A stretch of DNA of 64,000 nt, from positions 496,001 to 560,000 of the forward strand of contig OZ025839.1 of the NCBI GenBank assembly GCA_964019425.1, read 5' to 3'. Below are positions 19,179 to 29,783 of this stretch, piece after piece. Position numbers and translations under genes: made by a program. Within the stretch, counting starts at the first letter, position 1. Every line of letters begins with the position of its first letter. This DNA comes from Flectonema sp. DT1601. Its lineage: Eukaryota; Euglenozoa; Diplonemea; Diplonemida; Diplonemidae. The notes beneath the pieces were generated by a model. The model had not been told where the DNA came from and ran no database searches. It saw only the letters and a list, made by a program, of their open reading frames with translations.

Positions 19179-21254
19179 ATGCATCAAAGCAAAGTTTTAA
19201 TACTCTTACTGACAACATGTGTTGCTGCTGGACAGTTTGCTCCAAACTCTACTGTCCCATCTAATGTAACCTCGGCACCATCTAACTGGACTGCTCCACC
19301 TTCAAACTGGACTTCTCCACCATCGAACTGGACCTACGCACCATCCAACTGGACCAACGTGCCATCGAACTGGACTGCTCCACCTTCAAACTGGACCTAC
19401 GCACCGTCCAACTGGACTTACGCACCATCTAACTGGACTTATGCACCGTCCAACTGGACTTACGCTCCATCAAACTGGACCTACGCACCATCCAACTGGA
19501 CTTACGCTCCATCCAACTGGACCTACCCACCATCCAACTGGACTTACGCACCGTCCAACTGGACTTACGCTCCATCTAACTGGACCTACGCACCGTCCAA
19601 CTGGACTTACGCTCCATCTAACTGGACCTACGCACCGTCCAACTGGACTTACGCTCCATCCAACTGGACCTACGCACCATCCAACTGGACCTACGCTCCA
19701 TCCAACTGGACTTACGCACCATCCAACTGGACTTACGCTCCATCCAACTGGACCTACCCACCATCCAACTGGACTTACGCACCGTCCAACTGGACTTACG
19801 CACCGTCCAACTGGACTTACGCACCGTCCAACTGGACCTACGCACCATCCAACTGGACCTACGCACCATCCAACTGGACCTACGCACCATCCAACTGGAC
19901 TTACGCACCGTCCAACTGGACTTACGCACCATCTAACTGGACCTACCCACCATCCAACTGGACTTACGCACCGTCCAACTGGACCTACGCACCATCCAAC
20001 TGGACCTATGCACCATCCAACTGGACCTACGCAGCGTCCAACTGGACTTACGCTCCATCTAACTGGACCTACCCACCATCCAACTGGACCTACGCACCGT
20101 CCAACTGGACTTACGCACCGTCCAACTGGACTTACGCACCGTCTAACTGGACCGACGCACCATCCAACTGGACTAAATCTCCATCTAACTCTTCTGCGTT
20201 TGAATGTTATGTGAGCCGTGAGGAGCAGGGAAAGTGGACGGAAGAACAGCGCATGTACTGCTGCCTTTACGAAGGAGTTGGATGCAAGGCGAACAAGGAC
20301 CAGGTTGACTGCTTCATGTCTTCGAATAATTGGAATAAGACTGAGAAGGAGTACTGCTGTATGACTGCTGATATTGGATGTGCTGTTAACTGCTCAGTTG
20401 AGAAGTCACTCCTGTCGAAGGAGGAGGTGGCAAGCTGTTGCAACAGAACGGGTCTGCACTGTGATGCGAAGGTTGCTGCTGCCGACGTTGCTGCTGCCGC
20501 TGCTATGGTTGCGGAGGAAGAAGGGAGCGGTTTCAAACTCAGCTTCCGTGGTGACTGGAAGACCGTGTCACGCAACCCGAAGAGGAAGGTGCAGCTCTTC
20601 AGAATGTCGATGATCGCTGCGTCGAAGACTTTGCAGAAGGATCCGTCGAGCCTGATTGTGACCTACTTCGGAACGAAGAAGTCGGGTGAGGAGGTTCCGT
20701 CAACTGGCGGGCTCTCTGATTATGGGTACAATGTGCCTTCTGCTTGGAACGTCGACAACGAGGTGTCTGTTGCTGCTGTGAAGAATGCAGCTGCTACTTC
20801 GCCGAAGTCGACAAGAAGGGAAGTGTCTGTGTTGGGAGAGACAGTGACTGAGGCGGCAAAGGGTAAGGACGGACTCTTCTTCGATTACTACATCACCGGA
20901 AAGGACGTGGACGTGATCAGCGGTGAGGTTGAGGAGTCGAAGAAGACTATTTTGCAGAGCAACAACGAAGGTTACTCGCTCATCTTGCCTGGGGCCAGCG
21001 TGACTCGAGTAGGATCCGAAGAAACAAGTGCACCATCTCCATCTTCTTCTTCAAGCAAGGGATGGATCTTTGCTCTTGTTGGATCACTCGTTGGTCTTTG
21101 TGCTGTCGGTGGAATGGTTGCCTTGTTTATTAACCAAAGGAATAAGAAGAATCAGAGTGCATGTGAATTGAACGACTTTATTGGACTTGAGGCAATTGAA
21201 GTGAAAGAAGATGTTGATGCTTCTGGTGACGGAGTGTATCAAGCAAGGATTTAA
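19179..21254 (+). CDS. PSNWT-repeat membrane glycoprotein, gene 6 of 10
   Basis: 691 residues, 44 units (residues 27-334), YA and YP dipeptides with a closing DA-KS pair seen only here and in gene 7. One unit reads AASNWT (Pro lost). Genes 6 and 7 also share a Lys-to-Gln change just after the membrane helix (INQRN) and a Thr in NAAATSPKS, so they are the closest pair. TKKSG (as in gene 4) and NEVSV are the main private differences. Transmembrane helix about 628-651. Confidence 0.9.
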   Translation: MHQSKVLILLLTTCVAAGQFAPNSTVPSNVTSAPSNWTAPPSNWTSPPSNWTYAPSNWTNVPSNWTAPPSNWTYAPSNWTYAPSNWTYAPSNWTYAPSNWTYAPSNWTYAPSNWTYPPSNWTYAPSNWTYAPSNWTYAPSNWTYAPSNWTYAPSNWTYAPSNWTYAPSNWTYAPSNWTYAPSNWTYAPSNWTYPPSNWTYAPSNWTYAPSNWTYAPSNWTYAPSNWTYAPSNWTYAPSNWTYAPSNWTYAPSNWTYPPSNWTYAPSNWTYAPSNWTYAPSNWTYAASNWTYAPSNWTYPPSNWTYAPSNWTYAPSNWTYAPSNWTDAPSNWTKSPSNSSAFECYVSREEQGKWTEEQRMYCCLYEGVGCKANKDQVDCFMSSNNWNKTEKEYCCMTADIGCAVNCSVEKSLLSKEEVASCCNRTGLHCDAKVAAADVAAAAAMVAEEEGSGFKLSFRGDWKTVSRNPKRKVQLFRMSMIAASKTLQKDPSSLIVTYFGTKKSGEEVPSTGGLSDYGYNVPSAWNVDNEVSVAAVKNAAATSPKSTRREVSVLGETVTEAAKGKDGLFFDYYITGKDVDVISGEVEESKKTILQSNNEGYSLILPGASVTRVGSEETSAPSPSSSSSKGWIFALVGSLVGLCAVGGMVALFINQRNKKNQSACELNDFIGLEAIEVKEDVDASGDGVYQARI
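19257..20180 (+). repeat. 21-bp coding minisatellite, 44 units (gene 6)
   Basis: 924 bp in register; mostly TYA units with both TTAC and CTAC spellings. Confidence 0.97.
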
Positions 21255-21805
21255 ATTTGAATGTTTTGGTACACTGCTTGTGAAGGTTTTCGTTTTGTTA
21301 TATGCTATTTTATTCTATTTATATTTGTGGATTACCTTTCAATAGGTAGCAAGAACTGAAATCATTGTCGTCACTCGACGATGACACATGCGAGAAATAC
21401 TATCGCTCCCCTGTGTTTGTTGTCAGTGATGGAGAACGTTACGAATCTAACAATTCAAAAAATAGTAGTATTTGCAATTGATTGAAGAAGAATGTAAATA
21501 TTGCGGAACGGAAATTCAAAATAATTCCGAGTCCTTTGGACATTAGCGAGATTACGTCGGGAATCAGATCAAAACTTATTCTCGTCGTCGAATAACTTTA
21601 TCGCTTGGGATGGATGAACTTATGTCTTGAAAGACAAAAAAAAAAAAAAAAACATGATTGAAAAAGATAAAAATTTAACAAACGCTTTCCAATTTATGCG
21701 GATCTTCTCTGCATACTAACATTTTTACTTTTGGATATTTGAAAGAAGCGGTGCTTGTTGCTTTTGTCGATAGCCAGAAAAAAATTCTGGTGTCTATTTC
21801 GCAAT
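21255..21805. other. 3' flank of gene 6 and spacer
   Basis: Nearly identical to the spacer after genes 4 and 7, including the hairpin (21376-21425), a GTCTTGAAAGAC palindrome followed by an A-run near 21625-21652, and no ORF. Confidence 0.55.
21376..21425 (+). other. conserved downstream hairpin, gene 6 copy
   Basis: Inner stems intact; outer GTCG reads GTCA as in genes 4 and 7. Confidence 0.5.
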
Positions 21806-22394
21806 GAGTATTTCCTTTCATTCTCCGAAACGAAAAGCGGCGCAACTTATTTCCCTTCGAGTTTCTAATAGAAGAAATTTAGAAGTGTGAGATTCCTGTT
21901 CGCTTGCTCATATTGCTATTGCTTCACAACTATATTGTGTAAGCCTGATATTCTAATGTTTTCTGTATCAGTGATGCAATATGTACTGTGATGGACTACT
22001 TTGACAATCCTTTATAAAGATATCATCAACTGAATGGATGTTCCCGAACACGTCATTACTGCGGTGTCTTCAGCTGCTTTGTTCTTTTTCTCCCTCTTGC
22101 TGCTGCTTTACGAAGAAGTCAATTATGTAAGTTAGCAATTTAGTTGTTTGAAATGATTTAATATTAAGTACATGCTTCATTATTACTTCTTTTCTCTCTC
22201 GCTATCTCTCTCTCCCTCTCTTGATGGCAAATTGTTGTCATCGCAGACTTCTTTAGTGAGTAGTTCTGTTGTAAACGATTCTTCTCAAACAGGTTCAGAA
22301 ATATCTGCCACTTGCTAGTGCGGCTGAGGTTCATAATTTTGTGTTTTATGTTCTGTTTAATCGTCCAATGAAGTAATTAAAATTCTTTATGCAG
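21806..22394 (+). promoter_or_regulatory. upstream module with TATA box, gene 7
   Basis: TATAAA at 22013-22018, hydrophobic ORF from 22034, GTAAGT donor near 22127, acceptor tttatgcag ending 22394. Confidence 0.55.
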
Positions 22395-22411
22395 ATTTGA
22401 AACATATAAAA

Positions 22412-24445
22412 ATGCATCAAAGCAAAGTTTTAATACTCTTGCTGACAACATGTGTTGCTGCTGGACAGTTTGCTCCAAACTCTACTGTCCCATCTAATGT
22501 AACCTCGGCACCATCTAACTGGACTGCTCCACCTTCAAACTGGACTTCTCCACCATCGAACTGGACCTACGCACCATCCAACTGGACCAACGTGCCATCG
22601 AACTGGACTGCTCCACCTTCAAACTGGACCTACGCACCGTCCAACTGGACTTACGCTCCATCTAACTGGACTTACGCACCGTCCAACTGGACTTACGCAC
22701 CATCTAACTGGACTTATGCACCGTCCAACTGGACTTACGCACCGTCCAACTGGACTTACGCACCATCTAACTGGACTTATGCACCGTCCAACTGGACTTA
22801 CGCACCGTCCAACTGGACTTACGCTCCATCAAACTGGACCTACGCTCCATCCAACTGGACCTACGCACCATCCAACTGGACTTACGCTCCATCCAACTGG
22901 ACCTACCCACCATCCAACTGGACTTACGCACCGTCCAACTGGACTTACGCTCCATCTAACTGGACCTACGCACCGTCCAACTGGACTTACGCTCCATCTA
23001 ACTGGACCTACGCACCGTCCAACTGGACTTACGCTCCATCCAACTGGACCTACGCACCATCCAACTGGACCTACGCTCCATCCAACTGGACTTACGCACC
23101 ATCCAACTGGACTTACGCTCCATCCAACTGGACCTACCCACCATCCAACTGGACTTACGCACCATCCAACTGGACCTACGCACCATCCAACTGGACCTAC
23201 GCACCGTCCAACTGGACTTACGCTCCATCTAACTGGACCTACCCACCATCCAACTGGACCTACGCACCGTCCAACTGGACTTACGCACCGTCCAACTGGA
23301 CTTATGCACCATCCAACTGGACTTACGCACCGTCTAACTGGACCGACGCACCATCCAACTGGACTAAATCTCCATCTAACTCTTCTGCGTTTGAATGTTA
23401 TGTGAGCCGTGAGGAGCAGGGAAAGTGGACGGAAGAACAGCGCATGTACTGCTGCCTTTACGAAGGAGTTGGATGCAAGGCGAACAAGGACCAGGTTGAC
23501 TGCTTCATGTCTTCGAATAATTGGAATAAGACTGAGAAGGAGTACTGCTGTATGACTGCTGATATTGGATGTGCTGTTAACTGCTCAGTTGAGAAGTCAC
23601 TCCTGTCGAAGGAGGAGGTGGCAAGCTGTTGCAACAGAACGGGTCTGCACTGTGATGCGAAGGTTGCTGCTGCCGACGTTGCTGCTGCCGCTGCTATGGT
23701 TGCAGAGGAAGAAGGGAGCGGTTTCAAACTCAGCTTCCGTGGTGACTGGAAGACTGTGTCACGCAACCCGAAGAGGAAGGTGCAGCTCTTCAGAATGTCG
23801 ATGATCGCTGCGTCGAAGACTTTGCAGAAGGATCCGTCGAGCCTGATTGTGACCTACTTCGGAACGGAGAAGTCGGGTGAGGAGGTTCCGTCAACTGGCG
23901 GGCTCTCTGATTATGGGTACAATGTGCCTTCTGCTTGGAACGTCGACAACGAGATGTCTGTTGCTGCTGTGAAGAATGCAGCTGCTACTTCGCCGAAGTC
24001 GACAAGAAGGGTAGTGTCTGTGTTGGGAGAGACAGTGACTGAGGCGGCAAAGGGTAAGGACGGACTCTTCTTCGATTACTACATCACCGGAAAGGACGTG
24101 GACGTGATCAGCGGTGAGGTTGAGGAGTCGAAGAAGACTATTTTGCAGAGCAACAACGAAGGTTACTCGCTCATCTTGCCTGGGGCCAGCGTGACTCGAG
24201 TAGGATCCGAAGAAACAAGTGCACCATCTCCATCTTCTTCTTCAAGCAAGGGATGGATCTTTGCTCTTGTTGGATCACTCGTTGGTCTTTGTGCTGTCGG
24301 TGGAATGGTTGCCTTGTTTATTAACCAAAGGAATAAGAAGAATCAGAGTGCATGTGAATTGAACGACTTTATTGGACTTGAGGCAATTGAAGTGAAAGAA
24401 GATGTTGATGCTTCTGGTGACGGAGTGTATCAAGCAAGGATTTAA
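22412..24445 (+). CDS. PSNWT-repeat membrane glycoprotein, gene 7 of 10
   Basis: 677 residues, 42 units (residues 27-320), YA/YP-rich, ending DA-KS. It is the near twin of gene 6 in signal peptide, repeat order at both ends, domain and tail, and differs chiefly in internal repeat number and order. The pair is therefore useful for seeing how arrays change by block gain and loss. Transmembrane helix about 614-637. Confidence 0.9.
   Translation: MHQSKVLILLLTTCVAAGQFAPNSTVPSNVTSAPSNWTAPPSNWTSPPSNWTYAPSNWTNVPSNWTAPPSNWTYAPSNWTYAPSNWTYAPSNWTYAPSNWTYAPSNWTYAPSNWTYAPSNWTYAPSNWTYAPSNWTYAPSNWTYAPSNWTYAPSNWTYAPSNWTYPPSNWTYAPSNWTYAPSNWTYAPSNWTYAPSNWTYAPSNWTYAPSNWTYAPSNWTYAPSNWTYAPSNWTYAPSNWTYPPSNWTYAPSNWTYAPSNWTYAPSNWTYAPSNWTYPPSNWTYAPSNWTYAPSNWTYAPSNWTYAPSNWTDAPSNWTKSPSNSSAFECYVSREEQGKWTEEQRMYCCLYEGVGCKANKDQVDCFMSSNNWNKTEKEYCCMTADIGCAVNCSVEKSLLSKEEVASCCNRTGLHCDAKVAAADVAAAAAMVAEEEGSGFKLSFRGDWKTVSRNPKRKVQLFRMSMIAASKTLQKDPSSLIVTYFGTEKSGEEVPSTGGLSDYGYNVPSAWNVDNEMSVAAVKNAAATSPKSTRRVVSVLGETVTEAAKGKDGLFFDYYITGKDVDVISGEVEESKKTILQSNNEGYSLILPGASVTRVGSEETSAPSPSSSSSKGWIFALVGSLVGLCAVGGMVALFINQRNKKNQSACELNDFIGLEAIEVKEDVDASGDGVYQARI
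22490..23371 (+). repeat. 21-bp coding minisatellite, 42 units (gene 7)
   Basis: 882 bp in register; shares long runs of identical unit order with the gene 6 array, interrupted by block differences. Confidence 0.97.
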
Positions 24446-24995
24446 ATTTGAATGTTTTGGTACACTGCTTGTGAAGGTTTTCGTTTTGTTATATGCTATT
24501 TTATTCTATTTATATTTGTGGATTACCTTTCAATAGGTAGCAAGAACTGAAATCATTGTCGTCACTCGACGATGACACATGCGAGAAATACTATCGCTCC
24601 CCTGTGTTTGTTGTCAGTGATGGAGAACGTTACGAATCTAACAATTCAAAAAATAGTAGTATTTGCAATTGATTGAAGAAGAATGTAAATATTGCGGAAC
24701 GGAAATTCAAAATAATTCCTAGTCCTTTGGACATTAGCGAGATTAAGTCGGGAATCGATCAAAACTTATTCTCGTCGTCGAATAACTTTATCGCTTGGGA
24801 TGGATGAACTTATGTCTTGAAAGACAAAAAAAAAAAAAAAAACATGATTCAAAAAGATAAAAATTTAACAAACGCTTTCCAATTTATGCGGATCTTCTCT
24901 GCATACTAACATTTTTACTTTTGGATATTTGAAAGAAGCGGTGCTTGTTGCTTTTGTCGATAGCCAGAAAAAAATTCTGGTGTCTATTTCGCAAT
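24446..24995. other. 3' flank of gene 7 and spacer
   Basis: Duplicate of the spacer after gene 6 with few changes; hairpin at 24567-24616; no ORF. Confidence 0.55.
24567..24616 (+). other. conserved downstream hairpin, gene 7 copy
   Basis: Inner stems intact; outer stem shortened (GTCA). Confidence 0.5.
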
Positions 24996-25584
24996 GAGTA
25001 TTTCCTTTCATTCTCCGAAACGAAAAGCGGCGCAACTTATTTCCCTTCGAGTTTCTAATAGAAGAAATTTAGAAGTGTGAGATTCCTGTTCGCTTGCTCA
25101 TATTGCTATTGCTTCACAACTATATTGTGTAAGCCTGATATTCTAATGTTTTCTGTATCAGTGATGCAATATGTACTGTGATGGACTACTTTGACAATCC
25201 TTTATAAAGATATCATCAACTGAATGGATGTTCCCGAACACGTCATTACTGCGGTGTCTTCAGCTGCTTTGTTCTTTTTCTCCCTCTTGCTGCTGCTTTA
25301 CGAAGAAGTCAATTATGTAAGTTAGCAATTTAGTTGTTTGAAATGATTTAATATTAAGTACATGCTTCATTATTACTTCTTTTCTCTCTCGCTATCTCTC
25401 TCTCCCTCTCTTGATGGCAAATTGTTGTCATCGCAGACTTCTTTAGTGAGTAGTTCTGTTGTAAACGATTCTTCTCAAACAGGTTCAGAAATATCTGCCA
25501 CTTGCTAGTGCGGCTGAGGTTCATAATTTTGTGTTTTATGTTCTGTTTAATCGTCCAATGAAGTAATTAAAATTCTTTATGCAG
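24996..25584 (+). promoter_or_regulatory. upstream module with TATA box, gene 8
   Basis: TATAAA at 25203-25208, hydrophobic ORF from 25224, GTAAGT donor near 25317, acceptor tttatgcag ending 25584. Virtually identical to the gene 7 module. Confidence 0.55.
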
Positions 25585-25601
25585 ATTTGAAACATATAAA
25601 A

Positions 25602-28349
25602 ATGCATCAAAGCAAAGTTTTAATACTCTTGCTGACAACATGTGTTGCTGCTGGGCAGTTTGCTCCAAACTCTACTGTCCCATCTAATGTAACCTCGGCA
25701 CCATCTAACTGGACTGCTCCACCTTCAAACTGGACCTACGCACCATCCAACTGGACCTATCCACCATCTAACTGGACTTACGCACCATCCAACTGGACCA
25801 ACGTGCCATCGAACTGGACTTACGCACCGTCCAACTGGACTGCTCCACCTTCAAACTGGACCTACGTGCCATCCAACTGGACTGCTCCACCTTCAAACTG
25901 GACCTACGCACCATCAAACTGGACCTATCCACCATCTAACTGGACTTACGCACCATCCAACTGGACCAACGTGCCATCGAACTGGACTGCTCCACCTTCA
26001 AACTGGACCTACGCACCATCCAACTGGACCTATCCACCATCTAACTGGACTTACGCACCATCCAACTGGACCAACGTGCCATCGAACTGGACTGCTCCAC
26101 CTTCAAACTGGACCTACGCACCATCAAACTGGACTTACGCTCCATCGAACTGGACCTACGCACCATCCAACTGGACCAACGTGCCATCGAACTGGACTGC
26201 TCCACCTTCAAACTGGACCTACGCACCATCAAACTGGACTTACGCTCCATCGAACTGGACCTACGCACCATCCAACTGGACCTACGCACCATCCAACTGG
26301 ACCTACGCGCCATCAAACTGGACTTACGCTCCATCGAACTGGACCTACGCACCATCCAACTGGACCTACGCACCATCCAACTGGACCTACGCGCCATCAA
26401 ACTGGACTTACGCTCCATCGAACTGGACCTACGCACCATCCAACTGGACTTACGCACCATCCAACTGGACCCACGCACCATCCAATTGGACCTACGCACC
26501 ATCAAACTGGACTTACGCTCCATCGAACTGGACCTACGCACCATCCAACTGGACCAACGTGCCATCGAACTGGACTGCTCCACCTTCAAACTGGACCTAC
26601 GCTCCATCAAACTGGACTTACGCTCCATCGAACTGGACCTACGCACCATCCAACTGGACCTACGCACCATCCAACTGGACCAACGTGCCATCGAACTGGA
26701 CTGCTCCACCTTCAAACTGGACCTACGCACCATCAAACTGGACCTACGCTCCATCAAACTGGACTTACGCTCCATCGAACTGGACCTACGCACCATCCAA
26801 CTGGACCTACGCACCATCCAACTGGACCAACGTGCCATCCAACTGGACTGCTCCACCTTCAAACTGGACCTACGCTCCATCAAACTGGACCTACGCACCA
26901 TCCAATTGGACCTACGCACCATCAAACTGGACTTACGCTCCATCGAACTTGACCTACGCACCATCCAACTGGACCTACGCACCATCCAACTGGACCAACG
27001 TGCCATCGAACTGGACTGCTCCACCTTCAAACTGGACCTACGCTCCATCAAACTGGACTTACGCTCCATCGAACTGGACCTACGCACCATCCAACTGGAC
27101 CTACGCACCATCCAACTGGACCAACGTGCCATCGAACTGGACTGCTCCACCTTCAAACTGGACTTACGCTCCATCGAACTGGACCTACGCACCATCCAAC
27201 TGGACCTACGCACCATCCAACTGGACCTACGTGCCATCCAATTGGACTTCTCCACCATCCAACTGGACTAAATCTCCATCTAACTCTTCTGCGTTTGAAT
27301 GTTATGTAAGCCGTGAGGAGCAGGGAAAGTGGACGGAAGAACAGCGCATGTACTGCTGCCTTTACGAAGGAGTTGGATGCAAGGCGAACAAGGACCAGGT
27401 TGACTGCTTCATGTCTTCGAATAATTGGAATAAGACTGAGAAGGAGTACTGCTGTATGACTGCTGATATTGGATGTGCTGTTAACTGCTCAGTTGAGAAG
27501 TCACTCCTGTCGAAGGAGGAGGTGGCAAGCTGTTGCAACAGAACGGGTCTGCACTGTGATGCGAAGGTTGCTGCTGCCGACGTTGCTGCTGCCGCTGCTA
27601 TGGTTGCAGAGGAAGAAGGGAGCGGTTTCAAACTCAGCTTCCGTGGTGACTGGAAGACCGTGTCACGCAACCCGAAGAGGAAGGTGCAGCTCTTCAGAAT
27701 GTCGATGATCGCTGCGTCGAAGACTTTGCAGAAGGATCCGTCGAGCCTGATTGTGACCTACTTCGGAACGGAGAAGTCGGGTGAGGAGGTTCCGTCAACT
27801 GGCGGGCTCTCTGATTATGGGTACAATGTGCCTTCTGCTTGGAACGTCGACAACGAGATGTCTGTTGCTGCTGTGAAGAATGCCGCTGCTGCTTCGCCGA
27901 AGTCGACAAGAAGGGAAGTGTCTGTGTTGGGAGAGACAGTGACTGAGGCGGCAAAGGGTAAGGACGGACTCTTCTTCGATTACTACATCACCGGAAAGAA
28001 CGCGGACGTGATCAACAGCGAGGTTGAGGATTCAAAGAAGACTGTTTTGCAGAACAACAACGAAGGTTACTCGCTCATCTTGCCTGGGGCCAGCGTGACT
28101 CGAGTAGGATCCGAAGAAACAAGTGCACCATCTCCATCTTCTTCTTCAAGCAAGGGATGGATCTTTGCTCTTGTTGGATCACTCGTTGGTCTTTGTGCTG
28201 TCGGTGGAATGGTTGCCTTGTTTATTAACAAAAGGAATAAGAAGAATCAGAGTGCATCTGAATTGAACGACTTTATTGGACTTGAGGCAATTGAAGTGAA
28301 AGAAGATGTTGATGCTTCTGGTGACGGAGTGTATCAAGCAAGGATTTAA
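25602..28349 (+). CDS. PSNWT-repeat membrane glycoprotein, gene 8 of 10
   Basis: 915 residues, 76 units (residues 27-558). The array is built largely of copies of an NV-AP-YA-YA type block. One unit reads PSNLT (Trp replaced by Leu, near 26945), the only Trp loss inside any array, and the sequon is still intact. Closing units SP-KS and the KNADVINSEVEDSKK variant match gene 5. The membrane-proximal domain otherwise follows the family consensus. Transmembrane helix about 852-875. Confidence 0.9.
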   Translation: MHQSKVLILLLTTCVAAGQFAPNSTVPSNVTSAPSNWTAPPSNWTYAPSNWTYPPSNWTYAPSNWTNVPSNWTYAPSNWTAPPSNWTYVPSNWTAPPSNWTYAPSNWTYPPSNWTYAPSNWTNVPSNWTAPPSNWTYAPSNWTYPPSNWTYAPSNWTNVPSNWTAPPSNWTYAPSNWTYAPSNWTYAPSNWTNVPSNWTAPPSNWTYAPSNWTYAPSNWTYAPSNWTYAPSNWTYAPSNWTYAPSNWTYAPSNWTYAPSNWTYAPSNWTYAPSNWTYAPSNWTYAPSNWTHAPSNWTYAPSNWTYAPSNWTYAPSNWTNVPSNWTAPPSNWTYAPSNWTYAPSNWTYAPSNWTYAPSNWTNVPSNWTAPPSNWTYAPSNWTYAPSNWTYAPSNWTYAPSNWTYAPSNWTNVPSNWTAPPSNWTYAPSNWTYAPSNWTYAPSNWTYAPSNLTYAPSNWTYAPSNWTNVPSNWTAPPSNWTYAPSNWTYAPSNWTYAPSNWTYAPSNWTNVPSNWTAPPSNWTYAPSNWTYAPSNWTYAPSNWTYVPSNWTSPPSNWTKSPSNSSAFECYVSREEQGKWTEEQRMYCCLYEGVGCKANKDQVDCFMSSNNWNKTEKEYCCMTADIGCAVNCSVEKSLLSKEEVASCCNRTGLHCDAKVAAADVAAAAAMVAEEEGSGFKLSFRGDWKTVSRNPKRKVQLFRMSMIAASKTLQKDPSSLIVTYFGTEKSGEEVPSTGGLSDYGYNVPSAWNVDNEMSVAAVKNAAAASPKSTRREVSVLGETVTEAAKGKDGLFFDYYITGKNADVINSEVEDSKKTVLQNNNEGYSLILPGASVTRVGSEETSAPSPSSSSSKGWIFALVGSLVGLCAVGGMVALFINKRNKKNQSASELNDFIGLEAIEVKEDVDASGDGVYQARI
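25680..27275 (+). repeat. 21-bp coding minisatellite, 76 units (gene 8)
   Basis: 1596 bp in register, with a clear higher-order period of several units (NV-AP-YA...). Confidence 0.97.
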
Positions 28350-28929
28350 ATTTGAATGTTTTGGTACACTGCTTGTGAAGGTTTTCGTTTTGTTATATGC
28401 TATTTTATTCTATTTATATTTGTGGATTACCTTTCAATAGGTAGCAAGAACTGAAATCATTGTCGTCACTCGACGATGACACATGCGAGAAATACTCGCT
28501 CCCCTGTGTTTGTTGTCGGTGATGTAGTCTGAACGTTGTCAAGTGCAACAATTCGCAAGTATTGCGGAACGGAAATTTCCGAAAATGAATCTAAGTCGGG
28601 AATATTGATTTAAGAATATGGCAAGTATTGCGGAACAGAAATTTTAAATAATTCCTAATCCTTTAGAAATTAACGATATTACGTCGGGAAACAGATCAAA
28701 ACTTATTCTCGTCGTCGAATAACTTTATCGCTTGGGATGGATGAACTTATGTCTTGAATGACAAAAAAAAAGAAACATGATTGAAAAAGAAAAAAACTTA
28801 ACAAACGCTTTCCAATTTATGCGGATCTTCTCTGCATACTAACATTTTTACTTTTGGATATTTCAGAGAAGCGGTGCTTGTTGCTTTTGTCGATAGCCAG
28901 AAAAAAATTCTGGTTTCTATTTCGCAATG
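28350..28929. other. 3' flank of gene 8 and spacer
   Basis: Shared 3' segment with a hairpin at 28471-28518, then a short internal repetition of the tattgcggaac-type stretch (about 28560 and 28630). No ORF. Confidence 0.55.
28471..28518 (+). other. conserved downstream hairpin, gene 8 copy
   Basis: Two bases shorter than the others; the deletion falls in the loop, so all three stems still pair. Confidence 0.5.
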
Positions 28930-29430
28930 AGTATTTCCTTTCATTCTCCGAAACGAAAAGCGGCGTAACTTTTTCCCTTCGAGTTTCTAATAGAAGAAAT
29001 TTAGAAGTGTGAGATTCACGTTCGCTTGCTCATATTGCTATTGCTTCACAACTATATTGTGTAAGCCTGATATTCTAATGTTTTCTGTATCAGTGATGCA
29101 ATATGTACTGTGATGGACTACTTTGACAATCCTTTATAAAGATATCATCAACTGAATGGATGTTCCCGAACACGTCATCACTGCGGTGTCTTCAGCTGCT
29201 TTGTTCTTTTTCTCCCTCTTGCTGCTGCTTTACGAAGAAGTCAATTATGTAAGTTAGCAATTTAGTTGTTTGAAATGATTTAATATTAAGTACATGCTTC
29301 ATTATTACTTCTTTTCTCTCTCGCTATCTCTCTCTCCCTCTCTTGATGGCAAATTGTTGTCATCGCAGACTTCTTTAGTGAGTAGTTCTGTTGTAAACGA
29401 TTCTTCTCAAACAGGTTCAGAAATATCTGA
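28930..29430 (+). promoter_or_regulatory. upstream module with TATA box, separated from gene 9
   Basis: TATAAA at 29135-29140, hydrophobic ORF from 29156, GTAAGT donor at 29249. Similarity to the other modules stops near 29430. The next family start codon is 1.7 kb further on, with a transposon in between. If still used for gene 9, the leader intron would span 29249-31098 (about 1.85 kb against 275 bp for gene 4). Confidence 0.5.
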
Positions 29431-29783
29431 AAGGAGTCATTTTCTTTGGTATCGTAGTATCAACTCAAGGGTCTATTGGCTGTCCAGCTAAGAAATGAGC
29501 TGCCCTACACCACTCTGAGTTGTGTTCTCAACGTTAAAGACAAGGTAAGCTGCTTGTTCTGCCTCTTGGTGTTGAGTTTTACACGCATGCCCTCTTCCCG
29601 TGTATTGCTTCGTGCAAGACGCCATGTCATCAGCAAGTGTAATTGTCTGGATAAGCTGCTTGGGGAATTATTTTATTCTGAATCATATTTTCATTTTATG
29701 ACAACCTGTTACCAATATAAAAGGGCTGACGTTTTAGTTAGTGTACTTCTCTATTTCATCTCGTCCAATGAACTAATTAACAT
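29431..29783. other. chimeric spacer related to the gene 3 upstream region
   Basis: From about 29590 the sequence resembles 8335-8600 before gene 3 (cttcgtgca...cgccatgt...gtgtaattgtctggat, later cgtccaatga and taatta). An open frame runs through here into the transposon but has no ATG near its beginning and no recognisable content. Confidence 0.5.
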
